64,000 nt of DNA from Actinomycetota bacterium (lineage in GTDB: Bacteria > Actinomycetota > Thermoleophilia > Gaiellales > Gaiellaceae), in NCBI GenBank assembly GCA_009702325.1, contig WLID01000001.1, forward strand, positions 248,001 through 312,000, in the 5' to 3' direction. Position 1 is the first letter of the stretch. The number at the start of each line of letters is the position of its first letter. Below, in pieces: positions 61,569-64,000 of the stretch. Both the position numbers and the translations under genes were made by a program. Below the pieces are notes generated by a model. It was not told the DNA's origin. It saw nothing but the letters and a program-made list of their open reading frames with translations, and did not search any database.

Positions 61569-62180
61569 ATGCTGCGGCAGGTCGCCTCCCGCATCTCGAT
61601 GCGCAGCCGCGAGCGAAAGCTCGAGTTGTTCCTTGAGCGCTTCACCCCCGACGCTACGACGACGGTCGTCGACGTTGGCGTCACCGACGCACCGTTTGGC
61701 GGTGGCTCGACCGACAACTTCTTCGAAGCCCGCTACCCGTGGCCCGCTCAGATCACCGGCGTTGGCCACACGGGGCTCGACCGCTTTGCCGCCGCGTTCC
61801 CAGCGGTCACACCCGTTCGCGCCGACGGGCGGTCACTTCCGTTTGCTGACGGCACGTTCGATCTCGGCTTCTCGAACGCAGTGATCGAACATGTCGCTGG
61901 AGGGTCGGAGGGACAGCAGCAGTTCATCTCGGAGCTGTGTCGCGTTGCGGGCAGGGTGTTCGTCACGACGCCTAACCGGCTGTTTCCATTCGATCCGCAT
62001 ACGCTCCTGCCGGCGGTGCATTGGCTCCCGCAAGGCGTATTGCGGGACAGGCTCCTTCGTGCCCGCGGCTTCGATGATGTTCTTGATCCTCTGAGCCCGA
62101 GGGAACTCGCCGCGCTCTTTCCCTACCCCGTTGAGATCGTGAACACGGGCTTCACCCTGATCGCGATTGGCCCTCGATGA
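61569..62180 (+). CDS. SAM-dependent methyltransferase
   Basis: A 203-residue protein starting at ATG 61569. TTTVVDVGVTDAPFG opens the nucleotide fold, and VRADGRSLPFADGTFDLGFSNAVIEHVAG is the Methyltransf_11 acidic and motif-IV region. Then FISELCRVAGRVFVTTPNRLFPFDPHT. The C-terminal PYPVEIVNTGFTLIAIGP is short. Its stop overlaps the next start (ATGA), coupling it to an O-antigen-ligase-like protein, so it may methylate a surface polysaccharide precursor (inference). Confidence 0.75.
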   Translation: MLRQVASRISMRSRERKLELFLERFTPDATTTVVDVGVTDAPFGGGSTDNFFEARYPWPAQITGVGHTGLDRFAAAFPAVTPVRADGRSLPFADGTFDLGFSNAVIEHVAGGSEGQQQFISELCRVAGRVFVTTPNRLFPFDPHTLLPAVHWLPQGVLRDRLLRARGFDDVLDPLSPRELAALFPYPVEIVNTGFTLIAIGPR

Positions 62181-63616
62181 CCGCCCTCTCATTTCGGCGC
62201 CCGGTTTGGGTGCTTCATGTGTTTGTCGTCGGCCTCGCACTTCACAACCTCATCGCTGCGTTGCTCTGGCGCGTCGGCGTGCGTGGTGTCGCACTTGACG
62301 TCATCTCGGCGTGGAAGGAACTGCTGCTCGCACTCGCGGCGCTCGGTCTGCTGCAGGCGGGCGCGTTTCGCCGCCGGCTCGATGCCATCGACCTGCTCGC
62401 GCTCGCCTACGCCGGCTTCGTGATCGTGTACGCCGTCACCCCGCAAGGGGTGCTCGACGGAGGCGCCACGGCGAAGGGCGTGTTCTATGCGCTGCGCCAC
62501 GATCTCGTTCCGTTTGGCGCCTACGTCGTCGGGCGCGGCCTCGCGCTCAACCGCACCGAGCTCCGTTCGCTGGGAAAGACGATCGTGGTGACCGCGGCTG
62601 GCGTCGCTTCATTCGGGCTCGTCGACGTGTTCTTCGTGCCGCTCTCGTGGTGGCGCTCGTCTGGTGCGGCGGGCTGGTTCACCGAGCAGCTTGGTTTCTC
62701 GTACCAGGGCCTCTCGGGGCTGCCGGAGAACTTCATCTACAACACCGGCGACGAGCAGCCGATTCGGCGCCTCACCTCGACGCTCCTCTCGCCTCTCGCC
62801 GCGTCGTACGTGCTTGGCGCAGCACTGCTCGCTCTTGCTGCGGCGACGCTCATGCGGCCGACCGCTCAGGGGAAGGCGCGCGTCCTGCTTCTCGTGGTCG
62901 TCGGCGTGTTGGTCTCCGGTGTGCTGTGGTCGCACTCCCGCTCGACCGAGCTCGCGCTCGTGGCGGCGTTGCTGCTGCTCGCGTGGGTTCGTCGCGATGC
63001 CGGGAGGCGCGCAGCTGTGGTCGCGCTCGCGGCGCTCGCGCTCCTCGCTATCAGCACGGTCTTTGCCCACGAGTACGCCCACCTCGGGCCTCGAACGTCG
63101 TTCACGTCCGCGGAGCTCGACTGCCAACGTGCGCATGCACATGGGTTGCCGTGTACCGCCGACCATGAGGTGATCACGAAGGCGGCCTCTGTCGCGTCGA
63201 CCGGAACGCAGGCAACCTCGGGCTTCGAGTCGGATGCGAGCACCTCGAGTCACTGGGCGAGCCTCCGCGGCGGGATCGAAACGATCGTCCATCATCCCCA
63301 GGGCTACGGTCTCGGCAATGCCGGATCGACCGCCGCACGGACGGGTGTGCGGATCGAAGCGGGCGAGTCGAGCTTCACGGAGCTTGGCGTTGAGACGGGG
63401 CTTCTCGGTGGACTGATGTTCGCGGCATGGTGTTTCGTGCTGCTCGCTCGGACGTTGCGGGCGCTGCCGTGGGTTGGTGCGTTGTTTGGGATGGTTGTGC
63501 TTCTCGGGCTGCAGACCGATGTGATCGGTGTGCCGTGGCTCGGGTACGTCGTCTGGGCTCTTGCGGGTTCGAGCGCGGCCCTCGTGGCTCGGCAGACATC
63601 CGAACGTCTGCCCTGA
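62177..63616 (+). CDS. O-antigen ligase/polymerase-like membrane protein
   Basis: A 479-residue protein starting at ATG 62177 with about 11 membrane segments. A large external loop (about residues 290-400) contains GPRTSFTSAELDCQRAHAHGLPC and SHWASLRGGIETIVHHPQGYGLGNAGSTAARTGVRIEAGESSFTELGVETGLLGG, the region with conserved Arg/His and ESSFTELG that fits Wzy_C/WaaL-type proteins. These link or polymerise lipid-carried glycans at the outer face. Coupled to the methyltransferase upstream. The glycan is unknown. Confidence 0.8.
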   Translation: MTALSFRRPVWVLHVFVVGLALHNLIAALLWRVGVRGVALDVISAWKELLLALAALGLLQAGAFRRRLDAIDLLALAYAGFVIVYAVTPQGVLDGGATAKGVFYALRHDLVPFGAYVVGRGLALNRTELRSLGKTIVVTAAGVASFGLVDVFFVPLSWWRSSGAAGWFTEQLGFSYQGLSGLPENFIYNTGDEQPIRRLTSTLLSPLAASYVLGAALLALAAATLMRPTAQGKARVLLLVVVGVLVSGVLWSHSRSTELALVAALLLLAWVRRDAGRRAAVVALAALALLAISTVFAHEYAHLGPRTSFTSAELDCQRAHAHGLPCTADHEVITKAASVASTGTQATSGFESDASTSSHWASLRGGIETIVHHPQGYGLGNAGSTAARTGVRIEAGESSFTELGVETGLLGGLMFAAWCFVLLARTLRALPWVGALFGMVVLLGLQTDVIGVPWLGYVVWALAGSSAALVARQTSERLP

Positions 63617-63716
63617 GGCCGGCCGCCCGGGGGTGGGGGCATGGCAGGCGAATCATCTTCGTAACGGGCCGGATTGGACACTTGTGCGGTCGACGGTCAA
63701 ACGCCACGCTGAGCGG

Positions 63717-64000
63717 GTGAGAAAGACACGTCGGCGGATTGCTGATCTTCTGGTGCTCTGCGCGATCGCGGGAGTTGTTGCCTATGCCGTGCTTGAACGG
63801 CAGGGACGGGCTCCGGTTGCTTCTGTACGCGCCGACCCAGTGCGTACGCCTGGTGCCTTAAACCCCGATGTCATGCAGGCCTCGATTGGGGAGACGATCT
63901 GCGTTCGTGGCTGGACGGCCACGGTGCGTCCGCCCACGTCGTACACGTCGGAGCTGAAGCGTCAACAGATGGTCGAGTACGGCGAAACGGGCCCGCCTTC
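63717..64000 (+). CDS. Exported protein of unknown function (runs off the window)
   Basis: A frame from GTG 63717 reaches the window edge. A basic front (RKTRRR) and membrane segment IADLLVLCAIAGVVAYAVLE suggest an anchor or signal. The external part begins ALNPDVMQASIGETICVRGWTATVRPPTSYTSELKRQQMVEYG, resembling a conserved block (NP.V.Q..I..TIC..GWT..VRP..SYT..LK..QM..YG) I know from uncharacterised bacterial exported proteins. The rest is not visible. Confidence 0.65.
   Translation, partial: MRKTRRRIADLLVLCAIAGVVAYAVLERQGRAPVASVRADPVRTPGALNPDVMQASIGETICVRGWTATVRPPTSYTSELKRQQMVEYGETGPP

Overview
The window is high-GC, gene-dense DNA from an actinobacterium. Many genes start with GTG or TTG, and many neighbours are coupled by 4-base ATGA/GTGA overlaps. 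Gene content suggests class Thermoleophilia or a close relative (inference): a decaprenyl-phosphoryl-arabinose set, CarD, a PAC2 protein, DHA2 efflux pumps and long XRE-TPR regulators. No phage, insertion sequence, CRISPR array or rRNA was seen. One tRNA-Arg(CCU) lies at 16836-16907.

Layout. 1-2.0 kb: N-terminus of a 2-oxoacid:ferredoxin oxidoreductase beta subunit and an SF2 helicase, both minus strand. 2.1-6.4 kb: DprE1-like, DprE2-like and UbiA-type genes plus a polytopic membrane protein (envelope arabinose precursor). 6.4-9.6 kb: two secreted cytochromes c and a sensor kinase. 9.7-12.1 kb: CarD, IF-1, cold-shock protein and DEAD-box RNA helicase. In this block infA appears to start at AUC and the helicase gene probably at AUA or CUG. 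12.2-19.1 kb: metabolic genes mixed with damaged genes: a cut-off secreted protein facing arsR, a YCII gene with an in-frame stop, and a surface protein lacking its 5' end but carrying 144-bp tandem repeats. 19.2-28.2 kb: membrane protein, MFS pump, Usp, NCS1 permease with PfkB kinase, PhzF, SixA and an ABC exporter. 28.3-45 kb: aconitase, GCS2-type ligase, a frameshifted ECF sigma factor with intact anti-sigma, cyclophilin, peptidases, acetyl-CoA synthetase, SIS isomerase, cysteine-desulfurase-like enzyme and OsmC. 45-50.3 kb: a uracil/mismatch glycosylase fused to a Nudix domain, NAD synthetase and a second MFS pump. 50.5-64 kb: two XRE-TPR regulator/short-peptide loci around heme A synthase, PAC2, a large helicase, pgl, proC and a DNA glycosylase, then a methyltransferase, an O-antigen-ligase-like protein and a partial gene.

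The strongest candidate for something new is the pair of XRE-TPR loci. Each has, beside the regulator, a tiny hydrophobic peptide gene (43 and 28 codons). The peptides end in FWDGPG and FWGP. They share a 14-base ribosome-binding leader that perfectly complements the 16S tail, and both loci carry ACTTGAC elements. The architecture resembles Firmicutes RRNPP peptide quorum sensing. One regulator is intact (59838-61154) and divergent from its peptide. The other (50652-51580) has a frame-breaking internal deletion while its peptide gene is intact.
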